From Penelope pileata (taxonomy: Eukaryota > Chordata > Aves > Galliformes > Cracidae): DNA of 64,000 nt. Below are positions 27,101-36,572 of this stretch, one piece after another. The notes under the pieces were generated by a model, which was given only the letters and a program-made list of their open reading frames with translations, was not told the origin of the DNA and did no database searches. The stretch spans positions 1,940,266 through 2,004,265 of the forward strand of contig WBMW01003919.1 in the NCBI GenBank assembly GCA_013396635.1, in the 5' to 3' direction. A program made the translations under genes and the position numbers. Each line of letters starts with the position of its first letter. Within the stretch, counting starts at the first letter, position 1.

Positions 27101-27136
27101 AGAGAAGAAAGAAAAGAAGAAAGGAGGAGGGAAAAG
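27101..27136 (+). repeat. Pure purine (GA-rich) tract
   Basis: Thirty-six consecutive purines, mainly GAAA/GAGA words ending in a GGAGGAGGG stretch. Such homopurine runs are low-complexity sequence and can adopt triplex DNA; nothing more is implied. Confidence 0.85.
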
Positions 27137-27182
27137 CAAAGCACTGCAGCTCCGCGTTCAGCAAGCGTTAAGCTTTGAGGGC

Positions 27183-27195
27183 TTTTTTTTTTTTT
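27183..27195 (+). repeat. T homopolymer (13 nt)
   Basis: Thirteen T in a row, followed by AG. It is too isolated to be called a retroelement poly-A tail because no element body adjoins it. Confidence 0.9.
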
Positions 27196-27365
27196 AGTCA
27201 ACACACATGCACTGACTCACAGCCAGCTGCACTGTTATTATTCAAAACAGCTCCCCATCAAAATTTAAATGCTAGGTAGATTCCCTCAGACCAGAGCTGG
27301 CAGCAGATGCATCAAAATATTTACTGGAGCCCAGCCACATAAACACACAGGGTAATTCTTCCTCC

Positions 27366-27581
27366 CGCTCCCTTATGGCTCCAACCAGCAGCCCGGAGGT
27401 CTGCGGGGAGAGCGTCAATGCATCGCGCCCAGCGAACGCGGAGCCCGAGTGCTGGAGGCACGGCGAGGGGTCGGGGGGGTGCCAGGGCTGCGGGCTCAGC
27501 ACCGCTCTGGAATGAATGAGAATCTTCCGAGTGGGAAGCGCGAGCGAGCGGGCTGCCAGAGCCCCAGCTGCCGGGGCTGCG
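27366..27581. promoter_or_regulatory. Small CpG-rich segment, candidate promoter or enhancer
   Basis: By my count 22 CpG fall in 216 bases, in strong contrast with the AT-rich DNA on both sides. It includes GCGCGAGCGAGCG-type clustering around 27538-27550 and a G-quadruplex motif at 27467-27494. CpG density of this order marks many vertebrate promoters and some enhancers. It is short, has no TATA box or exon I can place, and no direction can be assigned. A frame at 27449-27673 plus (74 codons) crosses it but is not recognisable. Confidence 0.35.
27467..27494 (+). other. G-quadruplex motif in CpG-rich segment
   Basis: G-runs of 4, 7, 3 and 3 are separated by loops of 2, 5 and 4 bases, fitting the G3+N1-7 rule. 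It lies inside the CpG-dense segment, a common arrangement at vertebrate promoters. Function is not shown by the sequence. Confidence 0.75.
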
Positions 27582-27689
27582 TGCTGCTGCTAATTCAGAG
27601 CCTGACAGAAAGGTGGGGAACGGCATCTCTGATGTTCATCTCGAGCATAAAAGTCAAGGGGAAAAAAAAGTAACGGGGGAAAACGGATA

Positions 27690-28100
27690 AAACATTTCAC
27701 TACAATCCTGTCTCTTCGCATGATTTCTCACATACCAGAGGCACGTACAAGACTGCTGTCAATAACTTATGTTTCTACAAAGTATGTACCAAGCCTTTCT
27801 AGGGACACGATGGCAGCAAACTGTTGACAGGAAACCCCACAGACATTTGGTGGCTCAGAGGAGGTTGGACAATTCCCTCAGTTTTATTCAGTCAGTGTTT
27901 CTAAATATTCGCTATGTATCTTCTTGTTTTTTCTTAGCAGGTGAGAATACTGAGTGCCCAGGTACGGAAGGGGTTAAGTCAATGAGGCAGCTGTCAGAAC
28001 CAGAATTAATTGGCTGTTTGCTCCTGGGGACTTCAATTAAGGCAGCATCTGCACAAATACTGCTTTTATCCGAAGAAACTCATTCCCTCGCTGGAGACAA
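27690..28100. other. AT-rich tract, candidate conserved non-coding element
   Basis: Low-CpG DNA with a GAATTAATTGG homeodomain-type motif near 28003-28013 and a CTTCAATTAAGG motif near 28030-28041. It directly follows the CpG-rich segment, so the two could form one regulatory unit. This is inference from composition only. The frame 27769-28374 plus (201 codons) extends into GC-rich DNA and has no recognised domain. Confidence 0.25.
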
Positions 28101-28571
28101 CAGCACCTCACCTCAACAGGTTTCCCCAGCTTTCCTCCAACTTTGGAGAAGGATTCCATCAGACCCACCCTCCAGAGCCAGAGGCCACAAAGCCCTGCCC
28201 TCCCCACAGCAGCGCGCGGGGCTCTCCCTGCTCCCCCAGGCCAGCGGTGCTCCCGTGGCACACAGCTGCCTCCACAGCCCTGTGCACAGCAGCCAGCAGC
28301 CTTCCACCAGTTCTAGCTGCAGGAGGCTGTGGTGTTACGCAAAATCTGCTTTGTTCTCCCATTTCAGAACTTAAAATACAACAATTAATTTTTCTTGAGG
28401 AACACTGCGGTAATGCTGTGTTTAGATGCCGAAGTCCTGAACTCCAACGCAGCAGTTTGTGGGCAGGTGCTGGGGTCATCTCCAGGAGGCGCTGAACAGC
28501 TCTGAGGTTGAGCTCCTGATCATCCAAATATCTACAGCATCTGCTTTATTAATATTTTGTCTTCACATATT
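28101..28571. other. Unique non-coding sequence between AT-rich tract and CR1
   Basis: GC-rich to about 28330, then AT-leaning. Overlapping frames on both strands, none recognisable. Nothing else seen. Confidence 0.5.
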
Positions 28572-29686
28572 AAGATATCACAGAATCATTAAGGTTGGAG
28601 AAGACCTCCAAGATCATCTAGTCCAACCGTCCACCTACCACCAAGATTACTCATTAAACCACTGAACTCTGTCCCTCAGTTCCACATCCAGATCTACCTT
28701 GAACACCTCCAGGAACGGTGACTCCACCACTCCCTGGGCAGCTGTGCCAGTGCCTGACCTCTCTTTTGGAGAATTTTTTCCTAATATCCAACCTGACCCT
28801 CCACTGACACAAACTGAGGCTGTTCCCTCTCATCCCATCACTGTTCATGAGAGCAGAGGCCAATGCCACCTCACCACAACCTCCTGCCAGGGGCTGTAGG
28901 GAGCCATGAGGTCTCCCCTGAGCCCTCTCTTCTCCAGACTGACTCATCCCAGCTCCCTCAGCTGTTCCCCGTAGCACTGTGCTCCAGACCCCTCACAGCC
29001 CCATTGCCCTTCTCCAGGGCCTCCATGTCCTTCTCATAGTGAGGGGCCCAGAGCTGAGCCCAGCACTGAGGTGCGGCCTCACCAGAGCTGAGCACAGGGG
29101 ACGATCCCCTGATGCAGGCCGACACCATTGGCCTCCTTGGCCACCTGGGCACACTGCTGCTCGTGTTCAGCCGAGCATCAACCAACACCCCCAGGTCCTT
29201 TTCCTCAGCACAGTCTTCCAGCCGCTCTGCCCCAAGNCCCCGTAGCACTGTGCTCCAGACCCCTCACAGCCCCATTGCCCTTCTCCAGGGCCTCCATGTC
29301 CTTCTCATAGTGAGGGGCCCAGAGCTGAGCCCAGCACTGAGGTGCGGCCTCACCAGAGCTGAGCACAGGGGACGATCCCCTGATGCAGGCCGACACCATT
29401 GGCCTCCTTGGCCACCTGGGCACACTGCTGCTCGTGTTCAGCCGAGCATCAACCAACACCCCCAGGTCCTTTTCCTCAGCACAGTCTTCCAGCCGCTCTG
29501 CCCCAAGGCTGTAGCACTGCATGAGGTTGTTGTGACCAAAGTGCAGGACCCGGCACTGAGTCTTGTTGTAACTTCATCCCACAGGCCTCAGCCCCTGGAC
29601 CCAGCCTGTCCAGATCCCTCTGAAGGGCCTTCCTACCCTCAGGCAGGTCAACACTTCCTCCCAACTTGGTGTCATCTGCAAAACTT
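28572..29686 (-). mobile_element. CR1 LINE, 5'-truncated, frame-broken
   Basis: CR1 is a non-LTR retrotransposon that moves by target-primed reverse transcription. On the minus strand the element ends (28572 side) in a degraded ATTCTGTG/ATT terminal repeat preceded by the diagnostic GATGATCTTGGAGGTC and TTCTCCAACCTTAA words. Upstream it carries the end of the reverse-transcriptase ORF: frames at 28958-29248 and 29205-29522 read EKDLGVLVDARLN and WAPHYEKDMEALEK, both typical of CR1 ORF2. The reading frame is broken between those motifs, so it is a dead copy. The 5' part is missing (break at about 29686), as in most genomic CR1 copies. The annotated 1115 bases include a 271-base duplication around an N, so the real insertion is probably about 844 bases. 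There is no sign that it encodes a working product. Confidence 0.93.
28967..29507. repeat. Perfect 270-bp tandem duplication flanking a single N
   Basis: Bases 28967-29236 and 29238-29507 are identical by eye over all 270 positions, offset 271, with the lone N at 29237 between them. The duplication starts and stops inside the CR1 element and matches no natural CR1 structure. Two contig ends that overlap but were joined by a placeholder N would give exactly this picture. A real recent duplication is possible but would not explain the N. Confidence 0.9.
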
Positions 29687-29689
29687 ATT

Positions 29690-32600
29690 TATGAGATGGG
29701 CTGCAGCATGCACATCAAAAACTACTGCTCCTGGGCTTTTTATCCACAGGAACAGCTGCAGGATGACCAGAGGCCACAGGAGATGCACCCTCACACAGCA
29801 GCAGCTCCTTGGCACCAGGGCGCCTGGCTCGGTCACCTCTGTGCAAAACAGGAGCAGAAGGGGCTCCCGCAGAGCAGGCAGAGTCCGTGCACCCTTTTGG
29901 GGTACCACGTTTGGGCACAGATGTGGCTGCCCATATCAGAGACGGGTAGGAAAAACTAACTTGGGAAGACGAAATTGCACCCTCGGTGCTGCCCTGCTGT
30001 TTACTTGAAGCAGCATGGTATGTGGAGGCGGAGGGCGAGCCTGGATATTTGGTTTTCTTTGAGACTTGAAAGAAAAAATGATTTGTCTTGGCCAGGAGCC
30101 AGCATTGACACATCCCTATGAAATCATGGGAATAGACCACTACGGGCATTTCGGTTTGTGTGACTGAAATATGCTGCAACAGGGACGAGAGGAAGGACTG
30201 CATCTGTACTTGGGCAAAGAGTACAGGGTCCCAGACCACGGGTTCACAAGCAGCTGCTTTCTCTCACACAGCCACAAATCAGGATCTCGGAGGAAGAGAA
30301 GCAGTGTTAACACTGTAAACAATGATGCCCTCATGTATGTGACACAGTGGGCAGGAATTTCCTTTCCCTAAAGATGACTGCCCACATTTACCAGCCTAAG
30401 AGACAGTACTTGCTCAGGATGCAATAGATGCTGATCGTCACCTCTACATGAGGACCTGAAATCTTTCAGAGAACTTCCACTAGAGGTGAGAAGATGACCG
30501 AGCTCATCCTGGGATGAAATTCATTCTGATGCTTTTCTTTTATTTTTTTGTCTCTCAAAGTACAGCAATGAGCACATGTCTAACAGCAACACAAATAAAC
30601 CAAAAAAGTGCCCGTTTATGGCAAGCCCTCATCCTTTGTTCTGCAGCTCCCAGCTTGGAGTGCTCCTGGGCAAGTTCTGCTTTGAAGAGGCCACATGACG
30701 CTGCTAATTCCTTCTCTCTCCTGGGTGTTCTAAGCATGAGACCTGAGCAGCACCGGCCAGTGTTTCTTCCTATTTAAAATTTGAGGAATTTCATTTTCCA
30801 TATACCCATAAATAAAATTTGCTTCAGGGAAACATTTTACATCTAACCAACAAGAATGGTTCACTTAAAGCAGAGGGGAGTTTCTGTCCACCTGGGCAGC
30901 TCTTGCTTGGCTTCAGCCTGTCTGCGAACCAAGCAATGGCGAACACGCAACCAGCAGCCGGGGAGCTGGGCTGCCCACCAGCTCCAGCACAGGACGCTGC
31001 TCGCGGCGGTGCCACCCAGCTGTGCTGTGCTCAGGTGGCTGGAGCGAGGGCCCCTGGCAGCAGGCTGAGCACAGCCCAGCTCTCCAGCACGGAGCCGCCT
31101 CCAGCCACGGTGACAAGCAGGGCCCAGCACAGGCGCTCCCGCTGTGCCCACAGACTGCTGCCTGAGGCTGGCAGCCGAGAATTTGGCACCGATGGCCCAC
31201 GCAGCACCATGGCAGCACCACGGGCACTGCCCACAGGCTCATACCATCTCTTCCAGCTCTGATTTTTACAACATGAGATGCAGAGAACTGGCTAGCTAGG
31301 AGAAAAATAATCATCTAAAGCAAGGGGAAAAATGTTCCTTTTCTAAGGGAATGAGATGAGAGTTTCTGTTGCTTAGCAAATTTTTAACCAGTTGCTGTCC
31401 CCAGCTGCCGGTGCCAGAGCAGCCCTGCCACACGCACTGCCTGACCCCAAGCGCAGGGCTCTGCAGGAGAGCCGGCAGGAGCTGCCCCGAGCTGCCTGCT
31501 CAGCTCGGGGAGCTGCTGGGAGCAGCACAGCCGCCTCACCGTGCCGGAGCCCTCTGGGCGCTCCCTGCAGCACGCCACGGACCAACTGGGGAAGACCGAG
31601 GAGCAAAAGCACGCAGGGAGGTGTGTGAGAACAGAGTCAGTGGGACCTGGGGGGGAAGAGAAAGGAATCACCACGATCATGACCACGCGCACAGAGCTTG
31701 GGATGCTGGCAGCCCCCACCGGGCCGCCCCCCAGACAGAAGTTCTAGGCCTCAGAGGGGCAGGAGAGGGGTGAGCACACCACTTCTGTCACAGTGGTATT
31801 CCTCACTTCTCTGCAATTACTAGAAATAAAAATAACTCCTTGGTAAGACTGCTCAGGTTTCAGTTATGTGAACCAATACGCATAAGGTGTGTTTGTGTAT
31901 GAGGAATGCATCATTAATTCCCAGAAACTGCCCCAGCTTGAAGCAGGAACACAGAGAGCAGAGCAGAGTCCCCCACCCAGCAAACAAAGCATCTCAAAGA
32001 CCTGTGGGGATGAACGGAAGCAGCATGGGGTGACCTGCTCTGCCACCAGGGAACCAGCTGGGGGCAAGGAGCCCAAGACAAGGCTGTTTGCTATACCTGT
32101 ACAGAGTGTTTGGGCATCTCCAGGGTCCATCACTTGCTTTTTTGTCACTGTAAGGACACAGTGAGCCTTTGGAATTCACCACTCGTGGAGGCTTGCTTTT
32201 GTTTCTTCCTTATGTTTCCCCAGACCATTATTTTTCAAACGTTTCTTTCAAAACAGCAGCATCACCTAATTTCACCTTATTCCCCACTCGTGAGCCTTCA
32301 CAATGAACTGGGATGTTCTCAAAGAACCCTCTTTGCCCTCAGTGAGCACAGGGCAGCAGAACGGGACCTGTTTAAAGGTGCATCACTGCACCTCTGCAGG
32401 CCCAGAGCAAGTTCTCATGCCAGTTCATTTCACCAGGTCTCAAAAGGCAGAGGGCCTCCCTTTCATTTTGTGGGAAATACATCTTCCATGACATGAAAGC
32501 CAGTGAATAATAATGCTGAGAAATCAGATGGAATAGATGAGACTTGAAGCCCTGGGATCATCTTGATCTCAGTGTCAATACAGCACTGACAGTGTTAACT

Positions 32601-33685
32601 GGAATGCCAGGAAGCCACTGGCTTTCCAGACCGTACCATACACAGCTACCCAAAACCAAACCCAACAGAGGCTATTGTCACTCGGTGGCACCACGGGGAA
32701 CAGAAGCCAGGTGAGGAGGCGACAGCAGGAAAGGATGCTCCTCTTCATCAGCACCCCGAGGAGAGCAGGGCGGGCTGGCACTGACCCTGCAGTCTGACAC
32801 ATGGGCCCGGCATCGCCGCACTGCCCCGGCCCTTCCTCGGGAGAGCATGGAGAGAGTGCTGGCACAGGGCACAGGCACAGCCCTCTGTGCGCTCCGGGAA
32901 AAGGAGAAAGGAAGATGGAGGTACTGTTCTGCCTGTATGAGAGCTGGAAATAAAGCTGCATTACTGTCTGCTGGTTCATCTTTGGTTTAGTAATAAAACA
33001 GAGCAGAACTCCACGGAGCAGACCTAATGCTTGCCCTAAGGACGTCACACTTGGAAATAGATCGCTGAGAGCTCGGGAGGAGAATACTTCACATTTCTAG
33101 TGACAACTTCAACAAAACATGAGGCAGATACAGTTTTATGTCTTTGGCTAGATTATTTCTTCTGTAAACAGGAGGAGAACATTTCCAGAGAAATATCAAA
33201 ACCGTCAGAAGGAGATGAGAGCTGGGGTTGGGAGGGGGGAGCCAGGCCGGGCCCCGCAGCAGGCGGGCGGCAGCAGGACGGGTGCTGAGCCCTGTGCAGG
33301 CAGCACCGGGAGGCAGCGCTGGGCAGCTCCATAAAAGCATCTGCATGGGGGGAAGGAGGCCCGGGGTCAGCCCTGGAACAATTCTGTGGAGCCAGAGTTC
33401 TCAGACAGAGAGTGCATCCAAGCCAGGGCTGCACATGGACGGGCACTTTGGGGCCAAACCACAACCGTCTGTTCTCAAGATGCCATTACGGCAACGTCTG
33501 AGGATGAAAAGCTCACATCTCAGTAATGCAAACCAGGCATTACCCCGTGAAATCTCTTTGAACATTGTGTCAAGTGCAGTCCTGCCTTGCAAAATTATAA
33601 AATCCATACAGGGTAAACTGCACAGCAGGCTGAAGCTGGAGTGCCCGCAGGAGCAGAGCTGGAGCCATGCCACTGCCAGGACAGC
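29690..33685. other. Unique non-coding sequence, no gene recognised
   Basis: Mixed composition: AT-leaning at 30020-30600, 31800-31900 and 32150-32330, GC-rich at 30880-31240, 31390-31760 and 33220-33420. A G-rich stretch at about 33223-33240 approaches a quadruplex pattern but its last loop is too long. Open frames overlap on both strands and are unrecognisable. Confidence 0.5.
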
Positions 33686-33689
33686 ACCG

Positions 33690-34408
33690 TGCAGTGCCAG
33701 CAGGGCTGTGCTAGCAGTGCTGTGCTGTGCCATGCCAGTGGTGCTGTGCTGTGCCATGCCAGTGGTGCTGTGCTGTGCAGTGCCAGTGGTGCTGTGTTGT
33801 GCCATGCCAGCAGTGCTGTGCCGTGCCGTGCCAGTGGTGCTGTGCCGTGCCAGTGGTGCTGTGCTGTGCAGTGCCAGCGGTGCTGTGTTGTGCCATGCCA
33901 GCGGTGCTGTGCCGTGCCGTGCCAGTGGTGCTGTGCTGTGCCGTGCCAGTGGTGCTGTGCCGTGCCGTGCCAGTGGTGCTGTGCTGTGCCGTGCCAGTGG
34001 TACTGTGCCGTGCCGTGCCAGCGGTGCTATGCTGTGCCGTGCCAGCAGTGCTGTGCCGTGCCGTGCCAGCGGTGCTACCTTGTGCCATGCCAGCGGTGCT
34101 GTGCCGTGCCGTGCCAGTGGTGCTGTGCTGTGCCGTGCCAGTGGTGCTGTGCCGTGCCGTGCCAGTGGTGCTGTGCTGTGCCGTGCCAGTGGTACTGTGC
34201 CGTGCCGTGCCAGCGGTGCTATGCTGTGCCGTGCCAGCAGTGCTGTGCTAGTGGTGCTGTGCAGCACCAGCAGTGCTGTGCAGCACCAGCAGTGCTGTGC
34301 TAGTGGTGCTGTGCAGCACCAGCAGTGCTGTGCAGCACCAGCAGTGCTGTGCTAGTGGTGCTGTGCAGCACCAGCAGTGCTGTGCTGTGCAGTGCCGGTG
34401 GTGCTGCG
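33690..34408. repeat. Minisatellite, 24-bp unit, with 192-bp higher-order repeat
   Basis: About 23 tandem units of the form CCAGTGGTGCTGTGCTGTGC plus CRTG occupy 33690-34248. Unit starts at 33735, 33759, 33783, 33807 and 33831 are spaced exactly 24 bases. One unit (33831-33849) is 19 bases, having lost a TGCTG. Variants distinguished by GTACTG and GCTATG repeat at 34001 and 34193, a spacing of 192, showing that a block of eight units was duplicated as a whole. The right end (34249-34408) is a related 52-bp array. The array is rich in CTG and GTGC words and nearly lacks A. Because 24 is a multiple of three, several frames on both strands stay open; these are not genes. Confidence 0.95.
34249..34380. 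repeat. 52-bp composite tandem repeat at end of minisatellite
   Basis: The word TAGTGGTG recurs at 34249, 34301 and 34353, exactly 52 bases apart. Each unit contains a 33-base and a 19-base part, both ending in GTGCAGCACCAGCAG. The parts derive from the adjacent 24-bp family, so this is a secondary expansion. About 2.5 copies are present. Confidence 0.9.
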
Positions 34409-34409
34409 C

Positions 34410-35029
34410 CAGCAGTGGCAGCAGGAGCTCCAGCATGTGAAGGTGGTACATGGGTGTCAACGTAACATGTTAGCATCTCCCGCATAGGGAATGAGGGGAG
34501 GGCTTTTTAAGAGAATGTTGGCAGTAACAGAAGATCCCAGAGAGCTGTGCACCTCACCATGGTCCCTGCAGCAGCAGTGAGGGCAGGAGGCACAGTGCTC
34601 TGCAGCTGGACGCCCTGCAAGGAGCAGCCTCCAGCAGGTACCAGGGGCATGCACAGGACCACAGCTCGGTAAACAATCCCTGTATCTTAACCTGTAAGCA
34701 CTTCTATTGCATCAACAGCCTCTGTGAATATCACAGAGGACGTGCAGAGCTAAACTAACAAGCTCACAGTGATGAGCACTGTGACCAAAGATAGCAAAAG
34801 ACCCCGGGGAAATGTGTCCTAGCCGTGTACGTGATGACAAGGACAGCCCTCCGAGCAGCTGGGACAGACACCGCCAGCACCCAGCACGTGTGTGCTCCCC
34901 GACTCGTGCCAGGGAAGTGAACAGAATATGAGAGCTGAGTGACAGGCAGGAGTTGAGTGGTGTTCTGTTCCCAGGAGCATGAAGGGGAATTTGTCAAAAC
35001 TGCATAAAGCATGTGAACAATAAATGTCA
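34410..35029. other. Unique non-coding sequence right of the minisatellite
   Basis: No gene, repeat or RNA recognised; short frames only. Confidence 0.5.
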
Positions 35030-36440
35030 ATCCGGTTAACAGCCAGTTTCATTTCTTTCTCGTGATAACGGTGGAAGGGGCCTTACTGAAAAAGGAAAAG
35101 CAATCCTTAATTATTTTGTATTTCCATAGATAACTGGTAAATCGACTCCAAACAATTCTACAGTCATTGAGTTCACTTTAGGGTGAAAAAGAGGGGAGAA
35201 CAGACGTTCAGATGAGCTTGGATCTCTCCTTGCCTTTTGCTGTAGTGCCAAACTAAGCACATATAATTCAGGTCATTGAACAGATGCACGTACCACTGTG
35301 TAACTGATGTGGATATTTAACCAGCTATTTTTGTTTCACATTTCACATCTCAACATAGGGTTTTGTAAAAGAGAGCAAGAGCAGCCATTAGACACCCCTA
35401 GGTAAGTTCAGCTTCTGTCAAGTTGAATCACATCACTGGAAAACACGCTAAGTAAGACAATGCTCTGTTTGTGCCTTGGTGGGGCTGCATTCCCAATGTG
35501 CGCGGGCACTCCTGGCCAGGTCCTGCTGGGAGATGCTCTCAAAGTCACAACTTTTATTCTCTAATCATCAACAGCAACACGCTTTAACTGAAGTGACATA
35601 CAGCATTAATTGCACCATTTCCTAACTTTAAAAGCATGATTTTCTTAATAGATTCATAATTTACATGTTCTATGCTGCAACCTTCTCTGCTAGAAAGAAC
35701 CGATAGGAATATTCCACTAGAGCGTTTGCAGCCGGATAGAACAACCCATTACAAGGGAGATCAGCTTGGCAAGTTTCATTAAGGTGAGCAGCAGCACCTC
35801 CCAGACCCACAGCACCCCGTGCACCGAGCAGCCAGGTTTATGACTGCATCAATTTCCCGCCCTGTAAATGCACATCTTCTGATGCACAAACTGCTTGCAG
35901 GAAAACCAGCGTCTGGTCTTGATCGGAAAGATGTCCCTCGGTACATTAGCACCTGTCCAGCAACATCGCCTGGGAATATTCTGATTCACTGCAAGGGTGC
36001 ACTGAACCACGCTCGTTTGGTGCGAGATGGAGCAGACTCTGCTGGGCACAGACAGGCTTTGAAGATGAGATTTGGAATCTGCCCCAAACAGGCACCTAAA
36101 GGCAGGTTGTCCCCCACACCCTGCCATGGCTGCAGCACCCCACGCACAAGCAGCTTAGGAGCCAATTTCAGATGTGAGCAGGGCAGTGGTTTACCAGCAT
36201 CTCTGCAAGCAATCATGGGGAATCGCATCGTCCCTATGGAAACCTCAAGGTCTGTGACACGCACAGTGATTACTGCCAGCAGTTAATACACTGAAATCAT
36301 TCACCAAATTAAAATGAAGACTAAATTGCACCAGAAGGATCATACTCCAGCTTTTACATACAAGGAAATGTAAAATTTACAAGTAAACGTAAATAAAGCA
36401 GGATGAGTGGTGACTGAGTAGTGTAATAGTGGGATCTTCA
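35030..36440. other. AT-rich tracts, candidate conserved non-coding elements
   Basis: Two blocks (35030-35790 and 35830-36440) with few CpG in the first, and TTAATTAT, CATTAATTG and GTTAATAC words. Within the second, 35819-36286 plus (155 codons) and two minus frames are open; the plus frame starts at GTG and I recognise no domain, so I leave it uncalled. The composition shift from the GC-rich flanks suggests functional or ancient intronic DNA, but only comparison with other species could show it. Confidence 0.25.
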
Positions 36441-36485
36441 GGTTGAAACATCCTTACCATGGGACCCAGGGACCAAACAGGCTTT

Positions 36486-36572
36486 GCTCTACAGAGGAAA
36501 AAGAAAAAAAAAAACCCAAACACAAGCAAAAGAGCAAAAGATAAGCAAAAGAGTAAGGTAAGTTAAGCAAAG
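36486..36572 (+). repeat. A-rich low-complexity tract with AAGCAAAAGAG tandem words
   Basis: An A-run near 36505-36516 is followed by a near-repeat of AGCAAAAGAG/AGCAAAAGAT at about 36528-36553. Ordinary low-complexity sequence. Confidence 0.7.

Larger units (their letters stand above)
26080..27330. other. AT- and pyrimidine-rich tract, candidate regulatory or intronic element
   Basis: Contains a (CT)n/T-run repeat at 26306-26337, a pure-purine run at 27101-27136 and a T-run at 27183-27195. Between them, a good polypyrimidine tract and AG (ending 26929) precede a GTGAGT donor-like site at 26974. A plus frame at 26461-26949 (162 codons) has no recognised domain. No gene is called. Confidence 0.3.

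Noticed and set aside
27860..27876. GAGGAGGTTGGACAATTCCC resembling CR1
   Set aside because: Only about ten bases match and the neighbouring CR1 words are missing.
33223..33256. G-rich stretch as a G-quadruplex
   Set aside because: The loop before the last G-run is nine bases, outside the usual limit of seven.
33690..34408. CRISPR-like regular repeat array
   Set aside because: Units are directly adjacent without unique spacers, in vertebrate DNA; it is a minisatellite.
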